From the NCBI RefSeq assembly GCF_900106035.1, contig NZ_FNUC01000003.1, positions 3,093,501-3,157,500 on the forward strand: DNA of 64,000 nt, written 5' to 3'. Positions 35,907 through 43,546 of the stretch are shown in pieces (the first letter of the stretch is position 1; every line of letters begins with the position of its first letter). Source of the stretch: Jiangella alba (GTDB lineage: Bacteria; Actinomycetota; Actinomycetes; Jiangellales; Jiangellaceae). The notes beneath the pieces were generated by a model, which saw only the letters and a list, made by a program, of their open reading frames with translations, was not told where the DNA came from and made no database searches. Position numbers and translations under genes: made by a program.

Positions 35907-36845
35907 ATGCTCGAGCTCGACCGGCTGTCCCGCCGCTACGGCGAGGTCGTGGCTCTCGACGACCTCTCGTTCACGGTCCGACCTGGGCAGATGTACGGTT
36001 TCGTCGGCACCAACGGTGCTGGCAAGACCACCGCCATGCGCATCGTGCTGGGCGTCCTCGAACCCGACAGCGGCCAGGTCCGGTGGAACGGCACCCCCCT
36101 CGACCAGGACATCAGGCGTGAGTTCGGTTACATGCCCGAAGAGCGCGGACTGTACCCCAAGATGCAGGTCCACGAGCATCTCGTGTACCTCGCGCGGCTG
36201 CACGGTGTGGCAGGCATCACAGCCGACAAGGCCGCATCCGACCTGCTCGAGGCGCTCGCTCTGAGCGAACGTGCGTCAGATCGCGTCGAATCGCTCTCAC
36301 TCGGCAACCAGCAGCGGGTCCAGCTGGCCGCCGCGCTGGTGCACGATCCCGCCGTCATGGTCCTCGACGAGCCGTTCAGCGGCCTCGACCCGATGGGCGT
36401 CGACTCGATGGCCGCGGTGCTGCGCGCCCGCGTCGACGCCGGCGCCGCCGTGGTGTTCTCCAGCCACCAGCTCGAGCTGGTCGAGCGGCTGTGCGACGCC
36501 GTCGGCATCATCCGGGCCGGCCGCCTGGTCGCCGACGGCACCGTCGACGACCTGCGTGGCACGGCCGCGAACCGGTTCCGGCTGTCCGTCGGCGCCGCGC
36601 CCGGCTGGGTGGCCGCGCTGGCCGCCGCGGTGCCCGGGCTGAGCGTCGTCGAGGACGGCGAGCGGACCGCGGTCGTCGAGCTGCCGCCGTCGGGCGACGA
36701 CCAGCGCCTGCTCGACGCCGCCCGCGCCCTCGGCCCGGTCCATCAGTTCACGCCGGTCCGGCCCACCCTGGCCGACCTGTTTCGCACCGTCGTCGCCGAG
36801 CCGGCCCAGTCGCCGTCCGGTCCCGAGAAGGTCGAGGCCGCCTGA
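35907..36845 (+). CDS. ABC exporter ATP-binding protein (NatA-like)
   Basis: The 312-residue ATPase has Walker A GTNGAGKTT, the Q-loop region GYMPEERGLYPKM, a signature motif LSLGNQQRVQLAAAL, Walker B VMVLDEPFSGLDP, and the H-loop SSHQ. The C-terminal 90 residues form an extra domain seen in NatA/DrrA-type exporters. The N-terminus LELDRLSRRYGEV is typical. ATG 35907 has GAGAGG upstream. Its stop overlaps the permease start (TGATG). Substrate unknown; Na+ or drug export are the usual assignments. In other actinomycetes DUF4193 is followed by the inositol phosphatase, so this pair looks like an insertion. Confidence 0.9.
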   Translation: MLELDRLSRRYGEVVALDDLSFTVRPGQMYGFVGTNGAGKTTAMRIVLGVLEPDSGQVRWNGTPLDQDIRREFGYMPEERGLYPKMQVHEHLVYLARLHGVAGITADKAASDLLEALALSERASDRVESLSLGNQQRVQLAAALVHDPAVMVLDEPFSGLDPMGVDSMAAVLRARVDAGAAVVFSSHQLELVERLCDAVGIIRAGRLVADGTVDDLRGTAANRFRLSVGAAPGWVAALAAAVPGLSVVEDGERTAVVELPPSGDDQRLLDAARALGPVHQFTPVRPTLADLFRTVVAEPAQSPSGPEKVEAA

Positions 36846-38041
36846 TGTCGCGCCCCCTGTCGTTCCGCGAGGCCGCCACGCTCGTCGCCCGCCGCGAGTT
36901 CGGGCAGCGCATCCGGGAGCGTTCGTTCTTCATCTCGCTGCTCATCACGCTCGGCATCCTCGCGGTGGTCGTGCTGCTCCCCCGGTTCACCGACTTCGGC
37001 TCCGGCAGCTTCGACGTCGCGCTGGTCGGCGAGCCGTCCGGTCTGCAGGAGGCGGTGTCGCACCAGGCCTCCGTCGCGGACGTCGAGGTGAGCTTCCAGT
37101 CGGTGGCCGACGCCGCCGAGGCCGAGCAGGCCGTCCGCGACGGCGACCTCGACGCCTACGTCGACGGCGACTCCATCGTCGTCGACCAGTCCCTCGACGA
37201 CACGCTGCGCGCCGTCCTCCAGAACGCGTACAGCCAGGTCGAGGGCGCGCGGGCGCTGGAATCGGCCGGCATCGACCCCGCCGACGTGTCCGCCGCGCTC
37301 ACGTCGGCCACCCTGCAGACCGTCACCCTCGACCCCGACGCCGACGAGCGCGAGACCCGCGGCGGCATCGCGTTCTTCGGCACCATCGTGCTGTTCGGCC
37401 AGCTCATCACCTACTCCATGTGGGTCGCCATGGGCGTCGTCGAAGAGAAGTCCAGCCGGGTCGTCGAGGTCATCCTCGCCACCATCCCGGCGCGGGCGCT
37501 GCTGGCCGGCAAGATCGTCGGCATCGGGCTGCTCGGGCTCGTCCAGCTGGCGCTGATCGGCGGGCTGGGGCTCGTCCTGGCGTCGGCGCTGGGGGCGATC
37601 GAGCTGAGCGGGCCGATGATCACGCCCGTCCTGACCGCCCTCGGCTGGTTCGTCCTCGGCTTCGCCGCCTACGCCTCGCTGTCGGCGGCGGCCGCGGCCC
37701 GCATCTCGCGGCAGGAGGACCTGCAGAACGTCACCACACCGGTGAACACGCTGATGATGGTGTCCTACTTCGGCGCGTTCTACGTGTTCCTCAACCAGGA
37801 CGCCGCCGCCGCGGGGGTGCTGAGCGTGGTGCCGCCGTTCAGCGCGCTGATCATGCCGCTGCGCATGGCCCGGGGCGACGCCGCCGGCTGGGAGGTCGGG
37901 CTGGCGCTGGGGCTCATGCTCGCGCTGATCGCGGTGCTGGTCGTGCTGGCGGCGCGCATCTACGAGGGTGCCGTGCTGCGGATGGGCGCCAAGGTGTCGC
38001 TGAAGGACGCCTGGGCCGCCCGCCGCAAGGCGACGTCGTAG
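36845..38041 (+). CDS. ABC exporter permease (NatB-like)
   Basis: The 398-residue protein has the ABC-2/NatB layout: one N-terminal transmembrane helix (FISLLITLGILAVVVLLPRF), a roughly 150-residue extracytoplasmic domain, and five to six C-terminal helices beginning at GIAFFGTIVLFGQLITYSMWV. VVEEKSSRVVEVILATIPA is the conserved cytoplasmic loop that contacts the ATPase. Together with the overlapping ATPase gene it makes a complete homodimeric exporter. It converges on the inositol phosphatase gene with 18 bp between stops. Confidence 0.9.
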   Translation: MSRPLSFREAATLVARREFGQRIRERSFFISLLITLGILAVVVLLPRFTDFGSGSFDVALVGEPSGLQEAVSHQASVADVEVSFQSVADAAEAEQAVRDGDLDAYVDGDSIVVDQSLDDTLRAVLQNAYSQVEGARALESAGIDPADVSAALTSATLQTVTLDPDADERETRGGIAFFGTIVLFGQLITYSMWVAMGVVEEKSSRVVEVILATIPARALLAGKIVGIGLLGLVQLALIGGLGLVLASALGAIELSGPMITPVLTALGWFVLGFAAYASLSAAAAARISRQEDLQNVTTPVNTLMMVSYFGAFYVFLNQDAAAAGVLSVVPPFSALIMPLRMARGDAAGWEVGLALGLMLALIAVLVVLAARIYEGAVLRMGAKVSLKDAWAARRKATS

Positions 38042-38059
38042 CGACCGCGCCCCACGCCG

Positions 38060-38863
38060 TCAGTCGTGGTCGGCGCCGAGCCGCTCGAGCAGCGCCGTCA
38101 GCTCGGCCGCCACGCCGGGCGTCGCGGCCAGGGCGAGGTCGTTGCCGGCCTCGGCGCCGCGCAGGCCGCTGACCACCGCGCCGGCCTCGGCGGCGATCAG
38201 CCCGCCCGCCGCGAGGTCCCACGGGTTCAGGCCGCGCTCGTAGTAGCCGTCCAGCCGGCCGGTCGCCACGGCGCACAGGTCCAGCGCGGCGGCGCCGGCC
38301 CGGCGGATGTCGCGGACGGCCGGCACGACCTCCAGCAGCACCGCCGCCTGCCGCGCCCGCCGCACCGCGTCGTAACCGAAACCGGTCCCGACCAGCGCCA
38401 ACGACAGCGACGAGCAGGACGACACGCGCACCGGGCCGCCGTCGAGGAAGGCGCCGCCGCCGGACACCGCCGTCCACGTCTCGCCGCTGGCGGGGTTGTG
38501 GACGACGCCGGCGCGGACCACGCCGTCGATGCGGGCGGCGATGGAGACCGCGTACTGCGGAAGGCCGTAGAGGTAGTTGACGGTGCCGTCGATCGGGTCG
38601 ACCACCCACTCGACGCCGGTGGAGCCCGCGACCGAACCGTCCTCCTCGCCGAGGAAGCCGTCGTCGGGGCGGGCGGCGAAGAGGCGCGAGCGGATCAGCG
38701 CCTCGGCGGCGGTGTCGGACTCCGTGACGACGTCGGTGGGCGTCGACTTGGTGCCGGCGACGGCCATGCGCTCGACCGCCTCGCGCTTGTCGCGGACGAG
38801 GTCACCGGCCTCACGGGCGGTCTTCTCGGCCAGGACGAGCAGGTCGGCGGGGTCGGCCGTCAC
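38060..38863 (-). CDS. Inositol monophosphatase family protein
   Basis: The 267-residue phosphatase shows the family motifs: FLGEEDGS (metal-binding Glu), WVVDPIDGTVNYLYGLP (the DPIDGT metal and phosphate site), and WDLAAGGLIAAEAGA near the C-terminus (the third Asp). It should hydrolyse inositol phosphate or a related sugar phosphate. In M. tuberculosis the counterpart next to the DUF4193 region is SuhB. It starts 19 bp after the ferrochelatase stop on the same strand, so the two may be co-transcribed. The ATG at 38863 has a weak ribosome-binding site. Confidence 0.9.
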   Translation of the reverse strand: MTADPADLLVLAEKTAREAGDLVRDKREAVERMAVAGTKSTPTDVVTESDTAAEALIRSRLFAARPDDGFLGEEDGSVAGSTGVEWVVDPIDGTVNYLYGLPQYAVSIAARIDGVVRAGVVHNPASGETWTAVSGGGAFLDGGPVRVSSCSSLSLALVGTGFGYDAVRRARQAAVLLEVVPAVRDIRRAGAAALDLCAVATGRLDGYYERGLNPWDLAAGGLIAAEAGAVVSGLRGAEAGNDLALAATPGVAAELTALLERLGADHD

Positions 38864-38882
38864 GGGGAGTCCTCCACAGGGG

Positions 38883-39986
38883 TCACGGGTACGGGGGCGA
38901 GTCGGCGCCGCAGAGGGCGGGCAGGTCCTCGCGCAGGTTGGGGCAGCAGCCGGCCGGAGCGACGTCGGCCGCCGGCCCGGGCGCGCCGATGCTGGCCCGG
39001 ACGACGGACTCGCCGCGCTCGACGGCGGCGCGCTCGAGCAGGAGGTCGATGACGGTGTCGACGAAGTCGGGGTGGGTGCCGGCGGTGGCCGCTCGCGCCG
39101 CGGCGATGCCCAGCTCCTTCGCCGTCGCCAGCGCCTCGGTGTCGAGGTCGTAGGCGACCTCCATGTGATCGGACAGGAACCCGATGGGCGCCAGCACGAC
39201 CGCCTCGACGCCGTCGGACGCCAGTGCGGCCAGGTGGTCGTTGACGTCCGGCTCGAGCCACGGCATCGACGGCGGGCCGCTGCGCGAGCAGTAGACGAGA
39301 TCGTGCGGGCGCTCGACGCCCGTGCGGGCCTGCACCTGCGCGCTGACGGCGGACGCGACGGCCAGGTGCTGCGCGACGTACGCGCCGCCGGTCGGCCCGG
39401 ACGTCTCGGCCATGGCGTCGGGGATGGAGTGCGTGACGTAGACGATGCGGGCCCGGTCGGCGACGTCGCGCGGCAGGTCGCCGAGCGCGCCCACGACGCC
39501 GTCGGCGTTGGCCGTCACGAAGCCGGGGTGGTCGAACGAGTGCCGCAGCCGGTCGATGCGCGGCGCCCCCGGCCCGACCTTCCGCACCGCGCGCCACAGG
39601 TCCTCGCGGTACTGCCGGCAGCCGGAGTAGGAGTCGTACGCGCTGGTCACGAACGCCGCGACCCGCTCGACGCCGTCGTCGCGCATGCGGGCGAGCTCGT
39701 CGGCGAGGTAGGGGTCCCAGTTGCGGTTGCCCCAGTAGACCGGCAGCGAGATCTTCCGCTCGGCCAGTTCGTGCTCGAGGTTGGCGATGAGCGCGCGGTT
39801 CTGGTCGTTGATCGGGCTGCGCCCGCCGAACAGCCGGTAGTGCTCGCCGACCTCTTCCAGCCGCTCCCGCGGGATGTTCTTGCCGCGGGTGACGTTCTCG
39901 AGGAACGGGATGACGTCGTCCTGCCCCTCCGGACCGCCGAAGGAGACGACCAGGAGAGCGTCGTACGGATCGGTGATGCTCACCAT
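38883..39986 (-). CDS. hemH: Ferrochelatase (coproporphyrin III type)
   Basis: The 367-residue enzyme inserts iron into the porphyrin ring. Catalytic THSIPDAM (His) and the Glu in IGFLSDHMEV are present, as is the N-terminal LLVVSFGGPEG. The C-terminus carries CCPNLREDLPALCG; with an internal cysteine this gives the [2Fe-2S] ligand set known in actinobacterial and mitochondrial enzymes. In actinobacteria the substrate is coproporphyrin III (CpfC activity). ATG 39986 is only 15 bp from the start of the divergent flavoprotein gene, so the promoters must overlap. The inositol phosphatase follows downstream. Confidence 0.94.
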   Translation of the reverse strand: MVSITDPYDALLVVSFGGPEGQDDVIPFLENVTRGKNIPRERLEEVGEHYRLFGGRSPINDQNRALIANLEHELAERKISLPVYWGNRNWDPYLADELARMRDDGVERVAAFVTSAYDSYSGCRQYREDLWRAVRKVGPGAPRIDRLRHSFDHPGFVTANADGVVGALGDLPRDVADRARIVYVTHSIPDAMAETSGPTGGAYVAQHLAVASAVSAQVQARTGVERPHDLVYCSRSGPPSMPWLEPDVNDHLAALASDGVEAVVLAPIGFLSDHMEVAYDLDTEALATAKELGIAAARAATAGTHPDFVDTVIDLLLERAAVERGESVVRASIGAPGPAADVAPAGCCPNLREDLPALCGADSPPYP

Positions 39987-40001
39987 GAGAGCCTATCCCG
40001 C

Positions 40002-41291
40002 ATGGTCTGGCAGAACTGGGCGCGTACCGTCCAGGCGCGCCCGGTCCGCGTCGAGCGGCCCACGAGCGCCGACGAGGCGGCCGCTGTGCTCACCGCCGCC
40101 GCGCGCGACGGGCTGCGGGTCAAGCCGGTCGGCGCGGGGCACAGCTTCACCCCCGTCGCGGCGACGGACGGCGTCCAGGTGCGGCTGGACGCGCTGACCG
40201 GCCTGTTCGCGCTCGACACCACCGCGCACACCGCCACCGTCGGCGCCGGCACCCGGTTGCACGAGCTCAACGCGCTGCTCACCGAGCGCGGCTACGGCCT
40301 GACGAACATGGGCGACATCGCCGTCCAGACGGTGTCCGGGGCCATCGCGACCGGCACCCACGGCAGCGGCCGGGCCAGCGCGTCGCTGTCCGAGCAGGTG
40401 GTGGCGCTGGAGATCGCGCTGCCCGACGGCGCGGTGCGGCGGGTGTCGGCGGCCGACGACGGCGACCTGTTCCAGGCCGCGCGGCTCGGCCTCGGCGCGC
40501 TGGGCATCGTGACCAGTGTCACGTTCCGGGTCGAACCGGCGTTCACGCTCCGGTCCACGGTGGAGCGGACGACGCTGGACGCCGTCGTCGAGCGGTTCGC
40601 CGAACTGGAGGCGGCCGACCACTGCGACCTCTACTGGCTGCCGTTCACCGACGCCGTCCAGCTCACCGTGAACCGCCGCACCGGCGAGCCGGCCGCGCCG
40701 CCGCACTCCTTCGCCGCCTGGTGGTCCGGCGACGTCGTCGAGAACGCCGGGCTGGCGCTGGTCCAGCGGGTGACCAGGGCCGCGCCCAAGACCACCCCCG
40801 CCGTCAACGCCGTCGCCGCCCGGCTGATCGGCGGCCGCAGCTTCGTCGACGCCGCGCCGAAGGTGTTCACCAGCACCCGGCGGGTCCGCTTCCACGAGAT
40901 GGAGTACGCGCTGCCCCGCTCGGCGGCCGCCGGGGCGCTGCGGGCGCTGCGGGACCTGACGGCGCGCGGGCCGTGGCGGGTGGCGTTCCCGGTCGAGGTC
41001 CGCCTCGCCCCGGCCGACGACGTGTGGCTCTCCCCCGCCTACGAGCGCGACACCGTCTACGTCGCGACGCACGCCTACCCCCGCACCGACTACACCGGCT
41101 GGTTCTCCGCCGTCGAGAAGCTGTGGACGGAGTACGGTGGGCGGCCGCACTGGGGAAAGCTCCATACCCGCGATTCGGGGTATCTTCTCGATCACTACCG
41201 GCGAATGGGGACGTTCCGGGCGGTCCGCGACCGGGTCGACCCGGAGCGGATCATGGCCAACGAGTACCTCGACCAGGTGCTGGGCGAGTAG
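40002..41291 (+). CDS. D-arabinono-1,4-lactone oxidase-type FAD flavoprotein
   Basis: The 429-residue protein has a VAO-type FAD domain (VKPVGAGHSFTPVAATDG, then SGAIATGTHGSG, where His would carry the flavin) and a C-terminal ALO domain ending in the HWGKLHT and RVDPERIMANEYL motifs. Family members oxidise aldonolactones or polyols such as xylitol and alditols. Its start lies 15 bp from the hemH start on the other strand. The spacer contains CCTATC on the plus strand and GATAGG on the minus strand, possible overlapping -10 elements. There is no obvious ribosome-binding site, so a leaderless transcript is likely. Physiological substrate unknown. Confidence 0.88.
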   Translation: MVWQNWARTVQARPVRVERPTSADEAAAVLTAAARDGLRVKPVGAGHSFTPVAATDGVQVRLDALTGLFALDTTAHTATVGAGTRLHELNALLTERGYGLTNMGDIAVQTVSGAIATGTHGSGRASASLSEQVVALEIALPDGAVRRVSAADDGDLFQAARLGLGALGIVTSVTFRVEPAFTLRSTVERTTLDAVVERFAELEAADHCDLYWLPFTDAVQLTVNRRTGEPAAPPHSFAAWWSGDVVENAGLALVQRVTRAAPKTTPAVNAVAARLIGGRSFVDAAPKVFTSTRRVRFHEMEYALPRSAAAGALRALRDLTARGPWRVAFPVEVRLAPADDVWLSPAYERDTVYVATHAYPRTDYTGWFSAVEKLWTEYGGRPHWGKLHTRDSGYLLDHYRRMGTFRAVRDRVDPERIMANEYLDQVLGE

Positions 41292-41389
41292 AAAAGTGCT
41301 CGTCAGACCGGCCGGTGGCGGCGTGGCGGCTTGGTCGGACCCGGTGCCGCGGGTGACGATGGATGGCAGTCGTGATCGGAGGTGAGGAG

Positions 41390-42571
41390 ATGCGTGAGCT
41401 TCGGCTGATCGCGGTCAGTGAGGACGGCGCTCACCTCATCCTCTCCGGCCACGACGGTGAACAGCTGGCGTTGCGGGTGGACGACCGCCTGCTCGCCGCG
41501 ATCCGAGGCGACCGAGCGAGGTTGGGACAGTTGGATATCCGGCTCGAAAGCCAGCTACGTCCACGCGACATCCAGGCACGCATCCGGGCGGGCGAGTCCG
41601 TCGACTCCGTCGCCGCCGTGGCGGGCATGCCACGCGAGAAGGTCGAGCGCTTCGCCGGCCCCGTCCTCGCCGAACGCGAGCACATCGCCGGGCGCGCCCG
41701 GCAGGCCACGGTGCGCCGGCTGGGTGGCGACGGCCCGCCGCAGACGCTGGAGGCCGCCGCGGGGGCGACCGCCAAGACGCACGGCGCCGACCCCGACCTC
41801 GTCGAGTGGGACGCGTGGCGGCGCGAGGACGGCCGCTGGCTGGTCCGGTTCGCGTGGGCCGGCGAGGAGGAGGACTCCGCCCTCTTCTCGTTCGACCCGT
41901 CCGGCCGCACTGTCGTGCCCGAGGACCACAACGCCCGTTCCATCGCCGGCGTGCTGCCGGCCGAGGCGCCCGCGCCCGCCGAGACGGAGGCCCCGGCCGG
42001 CCCGGCCCGGCTGTCCGTCGTGGGCGGCTCGTCCGGCGGCCCGTCCGGCGCCGCGGCACAGCAGCCCGACAATGACGACGGCCCTGACCTCCCGGCGTTC
42101 CTCAAGCCCGCCGGCGTCGGGCCGGTGCGCGGCCTCGTGCGCGACGCGTCCGGTTCCTCCGGCTCGGCCGGCTCGGACGATGACGACGAGGACGACGAGT
42201 TCGAGAACACCACGCCGATCCCGGCCGCGGCCCGCCGCCAGCGGCGCACCACCCGCACCGGCCGCGAACGCCGTCGTCGCGAGCCCGACCTGTTCCACGA
42301 CCACACGCCGGATCCGGCCGAGCCCGCCGCGCCTGCGGCCTCGACCACCTCGGCTGTCGACGACGACGCCGACGACGCGGCCACCAGCGAGCGGCTGCGG
42401 CTCAGCGACATCGCCCAGCACGTCGAAACCGACGACGAGCAAGCCGCCGACCTCGCCCCGACGGCCGACGAGCCGGCGCCGCCGGCCCGCAAGACCAGCT
42501 CCTCCCGGTCCCGTCGGCCCAGCGTCCCCAGCTGGGACGAGATCATGTTCGGGCGCCGCAAGAACGACTGA
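41390..42571 (+). CDS. sepH: Septation protein SepH
   Basis: The 393-residue protein has the DUF3071/SepH N-terminal domain (RELRLIAVSEDGAHLILSG, then a helix-turn-helix-like IQARIRAGESVDSVAAVAG and REKVERFAGPVLAERE) followed by a long disordered acidic and basic linker and a conserved C-terminal tail (RPSVPSWDEIMFGRRKND). SepH binds and stimulates FtsZ assembly in Streptomyces and mycobacteria. ATG 41390 has GGAGGTGAGGAG immediately upstream, an unusually strong site; the frame extends nine codons further without support. It stands alone between the flavoprotein gene and the 215-bp repeats. Confidence 0.93.
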   Translation: MRELRLIAVSEDGAHLILSGHDGEQLALRVDDRLLAAIRGDRARLGQLDIRLESQLRPRDIQARIRAGESVDSVAAVAGMPREKVERFAGPVLAEREHIAGRARQATVRRLGGDGPPQTLEAAAGATAKTHGADPDLVEWDAWRREDGRWLVRFAWAGEEEDSALFSFDPSGRTVVPEDHNARSIAGVLPAEAPAPAETEAPAGPARLSVVGGSSGGPSGAAAQQPDNDDGPDLPAFLKPAGVGPVRGLVRDASGSSGSAGSDDDDEDDEFENTTPIPAAARRQRRTTRTGRERRRREPDLFHDHTPDPAEPAAPAASTTSAVDDDADDAATSERLRLSDIAQHVETDDEQAADLAPTADEPAPPARKTSSSRSRRPSVPSWDEIMFGRRKND

Positions 42572-42644
42572 CCGCTCGCCCCACCCAGCCCGGCCGGCCT
42601 CGCCCGCCGGCCGGGTGGGCAGCGCGCAGGTCGCCGACGAGGCA

Positions 42645-43170
42645 TGTCGGCAGCCGCGGTTCACGCTGGGTTAACGCCGCCCGCCCGTAGGGTGGGAGCC
42701 CTCCCGGCCGGGAGGGGACCGGACCCCCGCCTACCGCGACCGCACCGCACCCCGCCTGAGCGCCTGCCCCGCGGCATCCGCACGGTCCACCGAGCCGCAC
42801 CACGCTGGAGTGCCGGCCACGGGTGACCAACCCCTTGCCGAGCCTCGCGGACAAGCCACGTCGGCCGGCGGCGGTTCACGCCGGGTTAACGCCGCCCGCC
42901 CGCAGGGTGGGAGCCCTCCCGGCCGGGAGGGAACCGGACCCCGCCTACCGCGCACCCCACCCGCACCCCGCCGGAGCGCCTGCCCCGCGGCGACCGCACC
43001 GTCCACCGAGCCGCACTACGCTGGAGTGCCGGCCACGGGTGACCAACCCCTTGCCGAGCTTCGCGGACAAGCCACGTCGGCAGCCGCGGTTCACGCTGGG
43101 TTAACGCCGCCCGCCCGTAGGGTGGGAGCCCTCCCGGCCGGGAGGGAACCGGACCCCCCGCCTGCCGCGC
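42645..43170. repeat. 215-bp tandem repeats, two full copies and a partial third, each with an 18-bp palindrome
   Basis: A block starting ACGTCGGCAGCCGCGGTTCA (or a close variant) and containing GGGTTAACGCC recurs with TTAAC at 42671, 42886 and 43101, an exact 215-bp period. Copy 1 runs about 42645-42858, copy 2 about 42860-43073, and copy 3 breaks off near 43170. Each copy has a perfect palindrome CCCTCCCGGCCGGGAGGG (42699-42716, 42914-42931, 43129-43146) preceded by a GGGTGGGAG box. The end of each full unit contains GACCAACCCCTTGCCGAGC. No frame is coding. A related palindrome-bearing block is at 62603-62640 on the other strand. The region downstream to 43257 is GC-rich filler. Confidence 0.92.
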
Positions 43171-43257
43171 GCCCCACCGCACCCCCTCCACCGCCAACGG
43201 CCGACCGCCCACCGCCCACCGCCCGCCGCACCGCGCGCCGGGCGCCGGGCACGTTCG

Positions 43258-43309
43258 ATGATCGTCAACGAGTGGCGACATCATGACGTCGCCAGCGGTC
43301 GACGATCAT
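43258..43309. other. Nested stem-loop upstream of the metallophosphoesterase gene
   Basis: ATGATCGTC (43258-43266) pairs with GACGATCAT (43301-43309), and inside it TGGCGAC (43273-43279) pairs with GTCGCCA (43288-43294), leaving an 8-nt loop and a 6 x 6 internal loop. It closes the repeat region and lies 240 bp before the next start codon. It could be a terminator or an element of the upstream regulatory region; 43310-43546 is less GC-rich and contains TATACC at 43525, but no clear promoter. Confidence 0.45.
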
Positions 43310-43546
43310 GGGGTCCGGGCCGGGCCGTCACGGCCGAACGCCGCGGCGACAACACCGGCGGCCACTGCGCATCAATCGCTGCCGTGCGACAACCCACGGC
43401 CCGTTTCGTCCCCTGACGAGGCGGGCTGTTCCGTGCGCCGCCACCCCGGTTCATCCAGAATTCCATCCGCCGCAAATGGGATGACTAGGACAAGGTGCAT
43501 CGAACCACTTCAATGGCATTGGCCTATACCTCTATCCAAGGACTCG

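Noticed and set aside
42810..43286. A Pro/Arg-rich protein encoded by the 215-bp repeats
   Set aside because: 215 is not a multiple of three, so no frame can follow the repeats; apparent peptides are by-products.
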